Below, piece by piece: positions 46,406 through 56,208 of a DNA stretch of 64,000 bases (positions are counted from its first letter, which is position 1; each line of letters starts with the position of its first letter). Below the pieces are notes generated by a model. The model searched no databases. It was not told the origin of the DNA and saw only the letters and a list, made by a program, of their open reading frames with translations. A program made the translations under genes and the position numbers. Source of the stretch: Streptomyces pactum (GTDB taxonomy: Bacteria > Actinomycetota > Actinomycetes > Streptomycetales > Streptomycetaceae); NCBI RefSeq assembly GCF_016031615.1, contig NZ_JACYXC010000001.1, positions 1,426,001-1,490,000 on the forward strand, in the 5' to 3' direction.

Positions 46406-47978
46406 TCACCGGGCCGGCGCGGCGACCGGGCGCGGGCCGGCGCGGTGGGACCGGCCGGCCACCGAGGCCGCCGGGGCGGCGGCAGGCTCTCCGGCCGGCG
46501 GGGCACGGCGGCGGCAGGGCGCGGCCGGGTCAGGCCCGGGGCGCGGGGTCGGCGGTGGCGCGGCGGGGGTGGCCGGGGGCGGGCGAGCCGGTCGCGCCGG
46601 TCCCGCCGGCTGGGCCGCCCGGCGGGCTGGGGGCGGGACGAGTCCGAAGGTGGTGAAGGCGGTGCGGGCCGGCAGCGGGAACGCGGTGGTGCCGGTGAGC
46701 GAGTTGAGGATGACGGCGCTGCGCCAGGCGGCGAGGCCCAGGTCGGGGGCGCCCACCCCGTGGGTGTGGCGTTCGGCGTTCTGACGTAGATGGAGCCGGA
46801 GACGGCGGGGTCGAGGACGAGCCGGTGGTGTTCGTCGATGAGGGGGCGGCGGCGGGTGTCGCGGTGGATGTGGGGGGCGAGGGCGGCGAGGAGGGTGTCC
46901 ACGCCGCGTTCCCGGTAGCCGGTGGCGAGGACCACGGCGTCGGTGGTGAGGCGGCTGCGGCTGCCCTGGTGGCGGTGTTCGAGGTGGAGCTCGATACGGC
47001 CGGCGGGGGTGCGGGTGGCGGTGCGGACGGTGACGCCGGGGGTGAGGACGGTGTCGGGCCAGCCGCCGTCGAGGGTCCGCCGGTACAGCTCGTCGTGGAT
47101 GGCGTCGATGGTCTCGTGGTCGATGCCCTTGTACAGCTGCCACTGGCGGGGCAGCAGGTGGTCGCGTACGGGCTGGGGCAGGGCGTGGAAGTAGCGGGTG
47201 TGGTCGGGGGTGAACTGTTCCAGGCCGAGCTTGCTGTACTCCATGGGGGCGAAGGCGGGGGTGCGGGCGACCCAGTGGAGGCGTTCGGCGCCGTGCGGGC
47301 GGTGGCGGAGCAGGTCGAGGAAGATCTCGGCGCCGGACTGGCCGGAGCCGACCACGGTGACGTGGCCGGCGGTGAGCAGCCGGGGGCGGTGGCCGAGGTA
47401 GTCGGCGGAGTGCAGGACGGGGGTGTCGGGCGCGTCGGCGAGGGGGCGCAGCGGGGCGGGGACGTGCGGGGCGCTGCCGATGCCGAGGACGAGGTGGCGG
47501 GAGGGCGCGGCCGGTGGTGCCGGGGCGGCCGTCGGTGCCGGGGCGGGTGTGGTCGAGTTCGAACAGGGCGTGGTGGGGGGTTCCAGCGGACGGCGTCGAC
47601 GCGGTGGCCGAAGTGGAGGGTGGGGAGCTGGTGGCTGACCCAGCGGCAGTAGGCGTCGAATTCGGCGCGTTCGATGTGGAAGCGCTCGGCGACGTAGAAG
47701 GGGAAGAGGCGTTCGCCGGTGCGCAGGTAGTTGAGGAAGGACCAGGGGCTGGTGGGGTCGGCGAGGGTGACGAGGTCGGCGAGGAAGGGGACCTGGAGGG
47801 TGGTGCCGGGGATGAGCTGGCCGGGGTGCCAGTGGAAGGCGGGGCGTTGTTCGTAGAAGGCGGTGCGCAGGCCGGGGAGGGCGTGGGCGAGGGCGGCGAG
47901 GAGAGGTTGAAGGGGCCGATGCCGATGCCGGCGAGGTCGAGGGGCGCGTCGGGGGGTGGGTGGGTGGTCGCTGGTCAT
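46406..47978 (-). pseudogene. SidA/IucD-type lysine/ornithine N-monooxygenase, multiply frameshifted
   Basis: Flavin N-hydroxylase fragments of siderophore-type pathways, split over three frames. ATG 47978 follows GGAAGG. Pieces in order: 'DAPLDLAGIGIGPFNLS' (shift ~47940); 'ALPGLRTAFYEQRPAFHWHP' and 'PTSPWSFLNYLRTGERLFPF' (shift ~47910); 'HALFELDHTRPGTDG' (shift ~47580); 'HLVLGIGSAPHVPAPLRPLA' and 'VTVVGSGQSGAEIFLDLL' (shift ~47505; NADPH-binding motif); 'VVLATGYRERGVDTLL'; and 'NAERHTHGVGAPDLGLAAWR' (shift ~46783). Each break needs only one base. Homologous to DesB-like enzymes, but no NIS synthetase or amine-forming partner is nearby. Decayed gene or sequence errors; the pieces are otherwise well conserved, which favours errors. 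Confidence 0.75.
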
Positions 47979-48233
47979 CGGCGGGTGCCTTCCACGGTGT
48001 CGGAGGCCGGGCGGGGCCGGGCGGTGCCGGCCGGGTGCCGGGTGTCGGGGTGCCGGCGCGGGGCCGGGGCGGGGCCGGGCGGCGGGGTGGGAGCGGGAGC
48101 GCTTCGCCGGGGCCGCCTCACGCTACTGGCCGGGTGGCGGTGGGGTGCCGGTGGCGGCCGGGAGTCCACCCGTACGTGGGACCGGGGGGGCGCGGTGGCG
48201 GGTGGGTGCGGGTGGGCCCCGTAGGCTGGGGGG

Positions 48234-48710
48234 ATGGAACTGTCCTTGGAGATCGGTCCGCTCAAGCCGGAGCTGGCGGACCTGGTGGTGGCGTTCATCG
48301 CCTTCGGTATCGTCTTCGCCGTCCTGTCGGGTGTGCTGCTGCCCCGGATCGCGAAGGTGCTGCGTGAGCGGGAGAAGGCGATCGAGGGGGGTCAGCACCG
48401 TGCGGAGGAGATCCGTGCGGCCGCGGAGCGTACCCACGCGGAGTACCAGGAGCTGCTCGGGGAGGCCCGGCACGAGGCGGCGCGGCTGCGTCAGGAGTCG
48501 GCGGAGCAGGGTGCGCAGCTGCTGGCGGAGCTGCGGGCGGAGGGTCAGCGGCAGCGTGAGGAGATGCTGACGGCGGCGCGGACGCAGATCGACGCGGACC
48601 GGGCGCTGGCGGAGGCTTCGCTGAACCAGGAGATCGACGCGCTGGCGACCCGGCTGGCGGGCAAGATCGTCGGTGAGTCGCTGGAGGAGTTCGCCCGCGA
48701 CCGCGGCTGA
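48234..48710 (+). CDS. Orphan ATP-synthase b-subunit-like protein
   Basis: A 158-residue protein with one N-terminal membrane helix ('LADLVVAFIAFGIVFAVLSGV' region, ~14-35) and a long charged coiled coil, the layout of F0 subunit b (AtpF). 'LPRIAKVLREREKAIEGG' and the tail 'LATRLAGKIVGESLEEF' are typical AtpF phrases. No other atp gene is nearby, so it is a second, stand-alone b-like protein. ATG 48234 follows a GGGGGG run. It could join the F0 stator or act elsewhere; function unknown. Confidence 0.8.
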   Translation: MELSLEIGPLKPELADLVVAFIAFGIVFAVLSGVLLPRIAKVLREREKAIEGGQHRAEEIRAAAERTHAEYQELLGEARHEAARLRQESAEQGAQLLAELRAEGQRQREEMLTAARTQIDADRALAEASLNQEIDALATRLAGKIVGESLEEFARDRG

Positions 48711-48758
48711 GCCGCGAGGGTGTGTGTGCCGGTGCCGTGTGGTGCCGGTGGTGGTGTT

Positions 48759-48788
48759 CCGGGCCGGTCCCCGTGGGGGCCGGCCCGG
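48759..48788. terminator. Bidirectional terminator between atpF-like gene and pepN
   Basis: CCGGGCCGG-T-CCCC (48759-48772) pairs with GGGG-G-CCGGCCCGG (to 48788) across a 2-nt loop; sits between convergent genes. Confidence 0.75.
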
Positions 48789-48825
48789 ACGCGTCGGTGC
48801 CGGCGGGTGGCGGGGCGGGGCCGGT

Positions 48826-51342
48826 CTAGTGGGTGGGGGTGTGGGTGTCGCGGACCCGCAGGGCGCGCCGGGTGTCGTCGAGTTCGTCGGCGAGGCGGCG
48901 GCGCAGCGCGGGGGTGGGCCCGGTGCCGTGGAGGGTTTCCTCGCCCAGGCGCAGGGTCTCGGGGTCGGTGAGCGGGAAGCCGTGGCGGCCGACGGCTTCG
49001 GCGACGGCGGGGCCGCGCCGTTCGGCGAGGGCGACGGCGGCGGGGAACCAGCGGGTGATGTAGGGCCGCAGGAGCTGGTGCTGTTCGGGCTGCCAGAAGC
49101 CGTCGGCGGTGGCGGTGAGCAGGTAGGCGGAGAGGTGGTCGTCGGTGAAGAGGGCGGTCCAGGCGGTTTCCTTGGCGTCGGGGTCGGGGAGGGCGGCGCG
49201 GCAGCGGGCGGCGCCTTCTGGCCGGTGGCGCTGGGGTCGCGGTGGAGTTCGGCGTCGATGGCGGCGGGGGGTGAGGGCGCCGAGGACGGCGAGCCGGAGG
49301 TGGATGCGCCAGCGGAGTTCGGGGTCGAGGGCGGGGCCGTCGGGGACGGTGTCGTGGGTGAGCCAGTCGTGGAGTTCGGCGGTGTCGGTGGTGCAGTCGA
49401 TGCGGGTGCGCAGGGCGGTGAGGCGCAGGCCGGGGGCGGTGCCGTCGGTGGTGCGGGCCAGCAGTGCGTCGCAGGTGTCGAGCAGGGTGGCGAGGGCGGC
49501 GGGTCGGGCGTGGTCGGGCAGGTAGCGGTCGGCGATGTGGTGGCGGGCGAAGGTGAGGACGCCTTCGGCGACCGGGGTGTCGGTCTCCAGCGGCAGGTGG
49601 GCGCGGGCGGTGTCGAGGTAGGTGGCGGGGTCGAGGAGGCCGTCGCGGACCAGGTCGCGGGCGGCGTTCCAGATGACGGCGCGGGTGAGGGCGTCGGGCA
49701 GGCCGGACAGGGCGGTGGTGGCGGTGTCCCAGGAGGTGGGGTCGAGGCGGATCTTGGCGTAGCTGAGGTCGTGGTCGTTGAGGAGGACGAGGTCGGGGCG
49801 GCGGCCGGGGTGGGTGAGGGTGAGTCCGTCGCCGGCGGGGGAGGTCGGCTTCGGGGCGGTCGCGGAGGCGGAGGCGGCCGGGGGCGTCGGGGTCCCGGTC
49901 GTACAGGCCGATGGCGATGCGGTGGGGCGGCTGCCCCGGTGGTCGAGGTGGAGGGTCCATCCCCGGTCGTCGGTGGTGACGTGGGGGGTGAGGGTGTCCA
50001 CACCGGTGGTGCGCAGCCACTGTCCGGCCCAGGCGTGGACGTCGCGGCCGGAGGCGCGGGCCAGGGAGTCGAGGAAGTCGGCGAGGGTGGCGTTGCCGAA
50101 GCGGTGGCGGGCGAAGTGGTCGTTGATGCCGGCGAGGAAGTTCTTCTCGCCGAGCCAGGCGACGAGCTGGCGGAGGGCGGAGGCGCCCTTGGCGTAGGAG
50201 ATGCCGTCGAAGTTGAGGCGGGCGGAGGCGGTGTCGGGGACGCCGTCGGGGTCGGGTGCGACGGGGTGGGTGGAGGGGCGCTGGTCGGCGTCGTAGCCCC
50301 AGCTCTTGCGGCGGATGCCGAAGTCGGCCCAGGTGCCGGTGTGGTGGGTGGCCTCGGTGAGGATCTGGAAGCCCATGTACTCGGCGAAGGACTCGTTGAG
50401 CCAGATGTCGTCCCACCAGCGCATGGTGACCAGGTCGCCGAACCACATGTGGGCCATCTCGTGGGCGATGACCATGGCCCGGGTCTGGCGCTGGGCGTCG
50501 GTGGCGGCGGAGCGGTGGATGAACTCGTCGCGGAAGGTGACCAGGCCGGGGTTCTCCATGGCGCCGGAGTTGAACTCGGGGACGAAGGCCTGGTCGTAGG
50601 AGTCGAAGGGGTACGGCTCGTCGAAGATCTCGTGGTAGCGGTCGAAGCAGCGCCGGGTGATGTCGAGGAGTTCCTCGGCGTCGGTGTCGAGGTGGGGGGC
50701 GAGGGAGCGGCGGACGTGCAGGCCGAGGGGGAGCCCGCGGTGTTCGGCGTGGACGGAGTGGTAGGGGCCGGCGGCGACGGCCATCAGGTAGGTGCTGATG
50801 GGTGGGGTGGGGGCGAGGTGCCAGCGGCCGGCGGCGGGGTCGCCGGTGCGCCGGGCGATGCCGTTGCCGAGGACGGTCCACTCGGGCGGCGCGGTGACGG
50901 TGACCTCGAAGACGGCTTTGAGGTCGGGCTGGTCGAAGGCGGCGAACACCCGGTCGGCGTCGGCCATGCAGCACATGGTGTAGAGGTAGGTCTCGCCGTC
51001 GGCAGGGTCGGTGAAGCGGTGCATGCCCTCGCCGGTGTGCGAGTAGGCCATGTCGGCCTCGACGCGCAGTTCGTGGTCGCCGGCGGTCAGGCCGGTGAGC
51101 GGGAGGCGGTCGCCGGTGTACAGGGCCGGGTCGAGGTCCTGGCCGTCGAGGGTGGCGCGGTGGAGGGCTGCGGCGCGGAGTTCCACGAAGGTGTCCGCGC
51201 CGGGGTGGCGGGTGCTGAAGCGGAGGGTGGTGGTGGAGCGGAACCGCTCCGGGCCGCGGGTGAGGTCGAGGTCGATGAGGTAGCGGTGGACGTCGACGAG
51301 GCGGGCTCGGGTCTGCGCTTCGGCGCGTGTGAGGACGGGCAT
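48826..51342 (-). CDS. pepN: Aminopeptidase N (M1 family)
   Basis: An ~838-residue zinc aminopeptidase. The exopeptidase motif 'GAMENPG' and the zinc site 'HEMAHMWFGD' with downstream Glu in 'WLNESFAEYMG' are intact. ATG 51342 begins MPVLTRAEAQ, matching Streptomyces PepN. Two stretches read off-frame but return: about 49840-49925 (other frame gives 'IAIGLYDRDPDAPGRLRLRD') and about 49215-49265 (other frame gives 'AAIDAELHRDPSATGQ'). Both are between solid flanks, so four single-base errors in compensating pairs are likely rather than real divergence. Confidence 0.9.
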   Translation of the reverse strand: MPVLTRAEAQTRARLVDVHRYLIDLDLTRGPERFRSTTTLRFSTRHPGADTFVELRAAALHRATLDGQDLDPALYTGDRLPLTGLTAGDHELRVEADMAYSHTGEGMHRFTDPADGETYLYTMCCMADADRVFAAFDQPDLKAVFEVTVTAPPEWTVLGNGIARRTGDPAAGRWHLAPTPPISTYLMAVAAGPYHSVHAEHRGLPLGLHVRRSLAPHLDTDAEELLDITRRCFDRYHEIFDEPYPFDSYDQAFVPEFNSGAMENPGLVTFRDEFIHRSAATDAQRQTRAMVIAHEMAHMWFGDLVTMRWWDDIWLNESFAEYMGFQILTEATHHTGTWADFGIRRKSWGYDADQRPSTHPVAPDPDGVPDTASARLNFDGISYAKGASALRQLVAWLGEKNFLAGINDHFARHRFGNATLADFLDSLARASGRDVHAWAGQWLRTTGVDTLTPHVTTDDRGWTLHLDHRGSRPTASPSACTTGTPTPPAASASATAPKPTSPAGDGLTLTHPGRRPDLVLLNDHDLSYAKIRLDPTSWDTATTALSGLPDALTRAVIWNAARDLVRDGLLDPATYLDTARAHLPLETDTPVAEGVLTFARHHIADRYLPDHARPAALATLLDTCDALLARTTDGTAPGLRLTALRTRIDCTTDTAELHDWLTHDTVPDGPALDPELRWRIHLRLAVLGALTPRRHRRRTPPRPQRHRPEGAARCRAALPDPDAKETAWTALFTDDHLSAYLLTATADGFWQPEQHQLLRPYITRWFPAAVALAERRGPAVAEAVGRHGFPLTDPETLRLGEETLHGTGPTPALRRRLADELDDTRRALRVRDTHTPTH

Positions 51343-51886
51343 GTGGTCATGCTGCCGTACGGTGCGCGGGTGCCGCACGGGGTGCCGGGGGCCGCCGTGC
51401 GGGGGCCGTCCGGGTGGGGTGCAGGGGCGGCCGGCGGGCGGGGGGTTCCGTCCGTCGCGGCCGGTGGCCGGGGCGGGGGCGGTGCGTGGTCAGGGGTGGA
51501 CCGGGGCGCCGGTCGCGGGGGGCGGCGGCGGTGCGCGCGGCGTGCCGTGGTGGGTACCGGGGTGCCGGTCGTGGGGGCCGGGCGGCCGTGCGGGCGTGCC
51601 GTGGTGGGTACGGGCGCGAGCCGCGCCGGCTATCCGGAGGCAGGGGCCGGTCCGGTTCCCGCCGCGAGGAGCGCCGCGGCCGGTGGGGCGGTACCGGTGG
51701 GGGGCGGGCCGGTGTCCGCCGCGCGGGGCGCCCGGGGCGTTCCGCCGGGGTGCGGCCGCTCCGGTCCCGGGGTTCGAACGGCGGGGTGGACGGCACCGGC
51801 CGGGTCCGCGGGCGGCCGGACGTGCGGGGCACGGGCTCCGGGCCGTGGGGCCCGGGCGGTGGGGCCCCAGGGGCGGTGGGGCCCTG
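51343..51886. other. Gene-free interval between pepN and the HNH gene
   Basis: About 545 nt, extremely G-rich on the plus strand. Open frames read as Arg/Gly low complexity. Repeats of GGTGGGGCCC near 51855-51885 adjoin the HNH terminator. No gene is supported; the pepN promoter should be here. Confidence 0.45.
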
Positions 51887-51905
51887 GCCCGTGCGGCGCA
51901 CGGGC
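51887..51905 (-). terminator. HNH nuclease gene terminator
   Basis: Perfect 8-bp hairpin GCCCGTGC / GCACGGGC with loop GGC, directly after the stop codon. Confidence 0.65.
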
Positions 51906-51906
51906 G

Positions 51907-52587
51907 TCAGCGGGCGGTGGTGTAGGTGATCTCCATTGCCTCGTCGGGGCACTCGGCGGCCATGTTCTCCAGGGCCGCCGCCTCCGCGCGGTCCGCGGAG
52001 AGGCGGTAGCGGGATTTGACCACCACCCACTCGGCGATGTAGCGGCAGTCGGCGCTGTCGTCGCTGGGTTCCCACCGGGCGGGGTCGCGGCCGGCCTTGA
52101 GGCGGATCTCGGTGGCGGAGACGGCGTTGAGCACGCGCGGGTCGTCGCGGTCGTTGGCGAACCGGCGGCGCTCCTCCTCCGACCAGCGGGAGGCACCGGA
52201 GCCCCATGCCTCGCCGAGCGGCACGGTGTGGTCGATGCCGAGGCCGCCGGCGCCGGTGTGGTCCTTCTTGTCGTAGTAGGAGTGCCAGGCGCCGCCGACG
52301 ACAGTGGTGCAGCGGGCGTCCACGGTCGGCGGGGTGACGGCCTCTTCCACCAGGACGTCCTCACGGGTGTCGCAGCCGTCCTGGTCCTCGTCGGTCCAGT
52401 GCGGGAACTTGCCGCGGCTGTAGCCGGTGCGGTCCTCGGCGGCGACCTGCAGCCTGCCGAGAGCCTCGGGCACGGTGGTGGTGACGGTGTCGCCGGGTGC
52501 GGCGGCGGCCGGCGGGGCGGTGCCGGCCACCGCCGCGGCCGTGGCGGCCGCGGCGGCGAGGGCGGAGGTGATGCGGGTGCGGGCCAT
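51907..52587 (-). CDS. Secreted HNH-family nuclease (DUF1524/GmrSD-C-like)
   Basis: A 226-residue exported protein. Signal peptide in the first ~35 residues ('SALAAAAATAAAVAGTAPP'). The nuclease-like region has 'GIDHTVPLGEAWGSGA' (DH of the HNH core), then 'FANDRDDPRVLNAVSATEIR' and 'KAGRDPARWEPS', the pattern of small secreted actinobacterial HNH proteins. ATG 52587 has GGAGG 6 nt upstream. Probably degrades external DNA; specificity unknown. Confidence 0.85.
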   Translation of the reverse strand: MARTRITSALAAAAATAAAVAGTAPPAAAAPGDTVTTTVPEALGRLQVAAEDRTGYSRGKFPHWTDEDQDGCDTREDVLVEEAVTPPTVDARCTTVVGGAWHSYYDKKDHTGAGGLGIDHTVPLGEAWGSGASRWSEEERRRFANDRDDPRVLNAVSATEIRLKAGRDPARWEPSDDSADCRYIAEWVVVKSRYRLSADRAEAAALENMAAECPDEAMEITYTTAR

Positions 52588-52664
52588 GCCGTCCTCCGTA
52601 CGGGGTCGGGATGTCCCAGTGGTAGCGGCTGCCGGGCGGGGGTGAACAGGGGCAGCCCGCGGTT

Positions 52665-53051
52665 TCACCCGGTCGGGTGGCCGGTGGCGCCGCTGGCGGT
52701 GGTGCCGTTGCCGGTGGTGCCGTTGCCGGTGGTGCCGTTGGCGGTGGTGCCGTCCGCGATCGTCTCGTGGTGCCGGATGACCTCGGCGATGATGAAGTTG
52801 AGCAGTTTCTCGGCGAAGGCGGGGTCGAGCCGGGCGCTCTCCGCCAGGTGCCTCAGGCGCGCGATCTGGCGGGCCTCGCGGGCGGGGTCGGCGGGCGGCA
52901 GCCGGTGCGCGGCCTTGAGGTGGCCGACCTGCTGGGTGCACTTGAAGCGTTCGGCGAGCATGTGGACGACGGCGGCGTCGATGTTGTCGATGCTGGCGCG
53001 GAGCCGTTCGAGTTCGGCCTGTACGGACGCGTCGGGTTCGCTGTTCGTCAT
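52665..53051 (-). CDS. Chorismate mutase (AroQ type)
   Basis: A 128-residue enzyme converting chorismate to prephenate. 'LERLRASIDNIDAAVVHMLA', 'CTQQVGHLKAAHRLPPADPA', 'EARQIARLRHLA' and 'FAEKLLNFIIAEVIRHHETI' span the three-helix AroQ fold. The last ~25 residues are a Gly/Asn/Thr repeat encoded by a 15-bp tandem array and lie beyond the fold. ATG 53051. Stand-alone, not fused to prephenate dehydratase. Confidence 0.88.
   Translation of the reverse strand: MTNSEPDASVQAELERLRASIDNIDAAVVHMLAERFKCTQQVGHLKAAHRLPPADPAREARQIARLRHLAESARLDPAFAEKLLNFIIAEVIRHHETIADGTTANGTTGNGTTGNGTTASGATGHPTG
52698..52757. repeat. 15-bp minisatellite in the chorismate mutase gene
   Basis: GGTGGTGCCGTTGCC at 52698 and 52713, a third at 52728 with one to two changes, and a diverged fourth to 52757. 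On the coding strand it gives repeats of Gly-Asn-Gly-Thr-Thr. Being a multiple of three, copy number can change without breaking the frame. Confidence 0.8.
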
Positions 53052-53060
53052 AGGGGGACC

Positions 53061-54045
53061 CTAAGTGACCGGGCCGCCCGCCGGTGGGTCCGTCTGCATT
53101 CCGGAAGGACCCGGGGCGGTACGGGCGCCGCCGGCCGGTCCGGGAGCGGTGGCCGGGCGGTCCGGGCCCGGGGCGGCGGGTGCCACGAGCGGTGGCCGGT
53201 GCGGGTCGGGCACCCGGTCGGTGAAGCCGCCGGGTACGGTCCGCGCCTGCTGTTCGCGGTAACGGACGGGGGCGGTGCCGACCCGGCGCGCGAAGAGCCG
53301 GCTGAAGTAGGCGGGGTCGTCGTAGCCGACCCGGCGGGCGACCGCGGCGACCGGCAGTTCGGTGCCGGCCAGCAGGTCCTTGGCCCGGGCGAGACGGAGG
53401 TCCAGCAGGTGCTCCTTGGGGCCGCGGCCGGTGGCGCGGCGGACCACGGCGCGCAGTTCGGCCGGGGTCATGCCGTGCCGGGCGGCGTGTTCGGCGACGG
53501 TCAGCGGCAGGAAGGCGTCGCGGGCGAGGGCCCGGAGCACGGGGTGACCGTCGCCGCCGGTGTCGGCCCGGGCGCGGCGCAGGGCGACGAGGAGTTCGTG
53601 GACGGCGGCGGCGGTCTCCACCTCCAGGTAGGGGTTGCCCGGGCGGGCGGCGCGGGCGATGCGGCGGATGGCGGTGCGCGCGGCGGCGGTGTCGGTGAGC
53701 GGGACGAGGGGGTGGCCGGGGTCGATGTAGCCGAGTTCGGTGTAGCCGGCGGTGGCCGGACCGGTGAAGTCCACGAACGCCTCGTCCCAGCCGGGGTCGG
53801 GGGCGTAGTGGTGGCGGGTGCCGGGGTGAGCCAGAGCAGGGCGGGGCGGTGACGGTGTGCCGGCGGTCGTCGGGGCCGCGGTACCAGCCGCCGCCGGCGC
53901 TGATGACCACCGCGACGTGGTGGTCCAGGGTGCGGGGGCCGACGGGCGGCAGGGCGCCGTGCTGGAGGCCCACGCCGAGGCAGACCAGGCCGAGCCGGTG
54001 GTGGACGGGCCGGGGGGTGAAGTACCGCATCCAGGTGTGATACAT
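53061..54045 (-). pseudogene. AraC-family regulator, frameshifted
   Basis: Cupin-plus-AraC regulator. ATG 54045 opens 'MYHTWMRYFTPRPVHHRLGL' (sensor part); the frame then breaks near 53847 and again near 53825, with 'ALLWLTPGTRHHYAP' recoverable between frames; from ~53774 'VDFTGPATAGYTELGYIDPG' leads to an intact AraC domain with both HTHs ('LTVAEHAARHGMTPAELRAV', 'LPVAAVARRVGYDDPAYFSR'). Two single-base losses in C runs explain it. It is divergent from the GH35 gene and plausibly its regulator. Sequencing error or real inactivation are both possible. Confidence 0.8.
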
Positions 54046-54202
54046 CGGCGCTCCCGTCCGTCCCGGTGTGCCGGTGGCCGCCGCCCGGGCGGGCGCGGGC
54101 CCCGGCGGGTCCAAGCCTGCGGCGATCTTTGTCCATGGACCGGCCGGCCGCCAGGGGGCGAGGGTGGGCGCGCGTCAGGCGGTCGATCAGGGGGGCGGTG
54201 CG

Positions 54203-56208
54203 GTGCCGGAATTCGTGGTGGGCGAGGAGCACTTCGAGCTGGACGGGCGGCCGGTGCGGCTGCTGTCGGGCGCGGTGCACTACTTCCGGGTGCCGGAGGC
54301 GTACTGGGCCCACCGGCTGGCGATGGTCCGGGCGATGGGTCTGAACTGCGTGGAGACCTATGTGCCGTGGAACCTGCACCAGCCGCGGCCGGACCGGTGG
54401 GAGGACGTCGGCGCGGTGGGCCGGTTCCTGGACGCGGTGCGGGCGGCGGGACTGTGGGCGATCGTGCGGCCGGGCCCGTACATCTGCGCCGAGTGGGAGA
54501 ACGGCGGGCTGCCGCACTGGCTGACCGGGGCGCTGGGGAACCGGGTGCGGACCGGTGACCCGGAGTACCTGGCGGCGGTGGAGCGCTGGTTCGGGCCGCT
54601 GCTGGAGCAGGTGGTGCCGCGGCAGGTCTCGGCCCCGGACGGCGGCCCGGTGCTCATGGTGCAGGTGGAGAACGAGTACGGCTCCTACGGTTCGGACCAG
54701 GGGTATCTGCGGTGGCTGGCGGGGCTGTTGCGGCGGCTGGGGGTGTCGGTGCCGCTGTTCACCTCGGACGGGCCGGAGGACCACATGCTCACCGGCGGTT
54801 CGCTGCCGGGCGTGCCGGCCACGGTGAACTTCGGCTCCGGGGCGCGGGAGGCGTTCGCGGCGCTGCGCCGGCACCGGCCGTCCGGTCCGCTGATGTGCAT
54901 GGAGTTCTGGTGCGGCTGGTTCGACCACTGGGGTGCGGAGCCGGTGGCGCGGGACCCCGCGGAGACCGCGGCGGAGCTGGCGGAGGTCCTGGAGTGCGGG
55001 GCGTCGGTCAACCTGTACATGGCGCACGGCGGGACGAGTTTCGGCGGCTGGGCGGGGGCGAACCGTTCCGGCGCCGACCACACGGGCGCGCTGCTGCCGA
55101 CGGTGACCTCCTACGACTACCGGGCGCCGGTGGACGAGTGGGGGTGGCCGACGGAGCTGTTCCGGCGCTTCCGGGAGGTGCTGGCCCGGTTCGGGGACGG
55201 TCCGCCGCCCGAGGTCCCCGCGCCGCCGCCGGTGCTCGGCCGGCCGGTGACGGCGCGGCTGTCGCAGTGGGTGCCGCTGCCCGGGGTGCTGGCCGCGCTG
55301 GGGGACGCCGAGGTGGCGGCGCCGGTGCCGCCCACGTTCGAGGAGCTGGACGTGGACCGGGGGGTGGTCCGGTACCGGCTGGAGGTGCCCGGGCCGCGCG
55401 GCCGGTACCCGCTGCGGGTGCGCGGGCTGCGCGACCGGGCGGTGGTGTACGTGGACGGCGAGCGGCGCGGGGTGCTGACGGAGACCGAGCCGGTGCTGGA
55501 GGGGTGGCGGGGCCGGCGGTGGTGGAGTTGTGGGTGGAGTCGCTGGGGCGGGTGAACTACGGTCCGCGGCTGGGCGAGCCGAAGGGCATCACCGGTGGGG
55601 TGCTGCACGAGCGGCAGTACTGCACGGGGTGCGGGCGCGGGCGTTGCGCCCGGCGGCGCTCGACGGGCGGACGCGGTGGCCGGGCTGCCGTTCGAGCCCT
55701 GGCCGGGGTGCCGGAGGAGGCCGGGAGGGGCTGTACCGGGGTGGTTCGAGGTGTCGCGGCCCGGTGACGCGGGGCTGCGGCTGCCCGGCTGGACGCGGGG
55801 TTCGCCTGGGTCAACGGGTTCTGTCTGGGGCGGTACCGGTCGGTGGGTCCGCAGCGGACCCTGTACGTGCCCGGCCCGGTGCTGCGGGAGGGCCGCAACG
55901 AGGTGCTGCTGCTGGAGCTGGAGGGGGCGGGTGCGGCGGAGGTCCACCTGTCGGGGCGGCCCGGCGCTCCCCCGGACCCGGCGCACGCGGGTACGGGTCC
56001 CGGGGCGGATACGGAGGCCGGTGCGCACGTCGGTACGGACGACGGTGCGGACGTGGGAGCGCACGTCGGTACGGACGCCCGTACGCACGTCGGTACGGAG
56101 GTCGGCGCGGACGCGGCGGCGGATACCGGCGGCGGGAACGACGGCCGGCCGGACGGGGACGGGAGCAGGTCCGGCGGGGACGGCGGCCGGGACACCGCAA
56201 CGGCATGA
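54203..56208 (+). pseudogene. GH35 beta-galactosidase, frameshifted in the C-terminal half
   Basis: Glycoside hydrolase family 35. GTG 54203 begins 'MPEFVVGEEHFELDGRPVRL'. Catalytic acid Glu in 'VQVENEYGSYG' and nucleophile Glu in 'MCMEFWCGWFDHWG' are intact, with 'RPGPYICAEWENGGLP' and 'NLYMAHGGTSFGGWAGAN'. From ~55510 the frame is lost at least four times (~55510, ~55620, ~55680, ~55790), yet family-like pieces continue ('AVVELWVESLGRVNYGPRLG', 'FAWVNGFCLGRYRSVGPQRT', 'GRNEVLLLELEG'). The last ~65 residues are a Gly/Asp/Val/Thr repeat. Probably an intact gene with sequence errors, but inactivation of the beta-sandwich half cannot be excluded. Confidence 0.8.
56025..56100. repeat. Repeat array at the 3' end of the GH35 gene
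   Basis: GCACGTCGGTACGGA recurs at 56025, 56061 and 56085, with spacings in multiples of 12 bp, coding for degenerate HVGTD-like units past the enzymatic domains. Confidence 0.6.

Noticed and set aside
44839..47355. 838-residue minus-strand frame as one protein
   Set aside because: It joins part of the N-monooxygenase, off-frame Arg/Pro-rich sequence across the Nudix gene, and the SIMPL protein, which has its own ATG and RBS at 45540.
48234..48710. Start of an atp operon
   Set aside because: No other ATP synthase gene flanks it; the next gene is the convergent pepN after a terminator.
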